Source: a virus. From it: DNA of 44,446 nt. The first letter of the stretch is position 1, and each line of letters opens with the position of its first letter. The stretch is taken from positions 1 to 44,446 of IMG/VR virus record IMGVR_UViG_3300033571_011084; one strand, given 5' to 3'. Positions 43,759-44,446 of the stretch are shown here, piece by piece. The position numbers and the translations under genes were made by a program. A model generated the notes under the pieces. It made no database searches and had not been told where the DNA came from. It saw only the letters and a program-made list of their open reading frames with translations.

Positions 43759-44446
43759 ACTTTATATTTTTGGAGATAGTTTTTCAACAAGTTACGAACA
43801 GCCGTCTTTGATTCAAAGGATTTTTGAAAATATTAGATTACATGCAAAACAGCTATCATGGATAGAACAACTTTCTCGAAAATATAAAGTAAGAAATTTT
43901 TCAAAAGGCGGCTACAGTAATTCTCATATTTTTTTAAAATTTGTTGAAAACATTGATAGTATAAGTAGCAACGATTTTGTTATTATTGGATGGTCAGATG
44001 TAACACGACCTTATGCAAATGTAAAAATGAACAACGAGTTAAGAAAATTGTATACGGAACATTTTTACAATTATAGGTTGCATGGCGAACAAACTAAACT
44101 GTATATGGCAAGGGTGAAAGAACTTCTTATTGAACGAAATATACCTCATTTGATTTTTTGGGCATTCCCTAGTGAGTATACTAACGGTTCTTCTCGGTCT
44201 TGTCGAATTCTTGAAGAATATATTTACTATGATAATTTTGCAAATGAAATCCGCCCTGCGCTAATATATTTTTCAAGAATGGAATTAGACCCCACTCTTA
44301 GTCCACAAGAGATTATTAAGATATTGGAAGATGATTCAAGACCCAATCATTTAGGCGAATGGTGCATTCATGATGAATTATTTAAAATAGTAGTAGATGT
44401 AATAGACGGAAAGTTATCCGGAATGATAGATTTAAAACAAAGGTTA
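43748..44446 (+). CDS. SGNH/GDSL-type hydrolase, 3' end outside the window
   Basis: An open frame of 233 codons that runs off the window end, starting with GTG inside the radical SAM gene; AAGGA lies 10 to 15 bases upstream. An ATG at 43738 is in frame with an immediate stop and cannot be used. The protein begins SRKLYIFGDSFSTSYEQPS, giving the block I GDS motif with the nucleophilic serine. NFSKGGYSNSHI and VIIGWSDVTRP resemble blocks II and III, and DDSRPNHLGEW supplies the block V Asp-His pair. Members act as esterases or acetylhydrolases and some as acyltransferases. In this cassette it could deacylate or acetylate a glycan; this is inferred from context. Confidence 0.65.
   Translation, partial: MSRKLYIFGDSFSTSYEQPSLIQRIFENIRLHAKQLSWIEQLSRKYKVRNFSKGGYSNSHIFLKFVENIDSISSNDFVIIGWSDVTRPYANVKMNNELRKLYTEHFYNYRLHGEQTKLYMARVKELLIERNIPHLIFWAFPSEYTNGSSRSCRILEEYIYYDNFANEIRPALIYFSRMELDPTLSPQEIIKILEDDSRPNHLGEWCIHDELFKIVVDVIDGKLSGMIDLKQRL

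Overview
The window is part of the genome of a T4-like contractile-tail phage. It encodes a T4-type late sigma factor (gp55), the gp46/gp47 recombination nuclease pair, and a collinear run of T4 baseplate homologues (a gp48/54-like protein, gp53, a hub protein, gp5, gp25, gp6 and a gp7-like protein) followed by fibre genes. The low G+C content, the tight gene packing and the style of the proteins resemble marine T4-like phages of cyanobacteria or SAR11 bacteria. That assignment is a judgement from sequence style only. The host cannot be read from the window, and I see no tRNA, IS element, integrase or CRISPR array.

Layout. (1) Positions 1-2064, minus strand: the 5' end of gene 46, gene 47 and gene 55. 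(2) Positions 2138-26676, plus strand: baseplate and tail-tip genes. These include a gp5-like spike carrying a C-terminal M15 peptidase in place of the lysozyme of T4 gp5, an enlarged gp6, and a 4872-residue gp7-like protein that takes up a third of the window. (3) Positions 26705-36470: a small structural protein, four paralogous fibre proteins sharing an N-terminal module, and one more virion-type protein. (4) Positions 36531-44446, running off the window: eight overlapping genes comprising a small conserved unknown, two tandem GT8-like glycosyltransferases, an unknown, two related GT2-like enzymes (one with five extra degenerate modules), a radical SAM protein and an SGNH/GDSL hydrolase.

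Control. Five copies of the T4 late-promoter motif (ATAAATA and close variants) lie in the few real intergenic gaps. Four are 20 to 26 bases before a start codon and the fifth is 28 bases before one. They mark probable late units starting at the gp48/54-like gene, gp6, the small structural gene, the fourth fibre gene and the modification cassette. A small terminator-like hairpin separates gp25 from gp6, and a long hairpin separates the fibre genes from the modification cassette. Gene 47 instead has a good sigma70-type promoter.

How the genes fit together. gp55 would direct late transcription from the ATAAATA sites. The baseplate genes build the wedge, hub and spike, and the fibres recognise the host. 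The giant wedge-like protein carries several apparent carbohydrate-binding modules and an FG-GAP-like propeller. The last cassette looks like a glycan or protein modification system placed next to the fibres. It may decorate the virion or remodel host surface glycan. This cassette, together with the giant mosaic protein, is the least explained and most interesting content.
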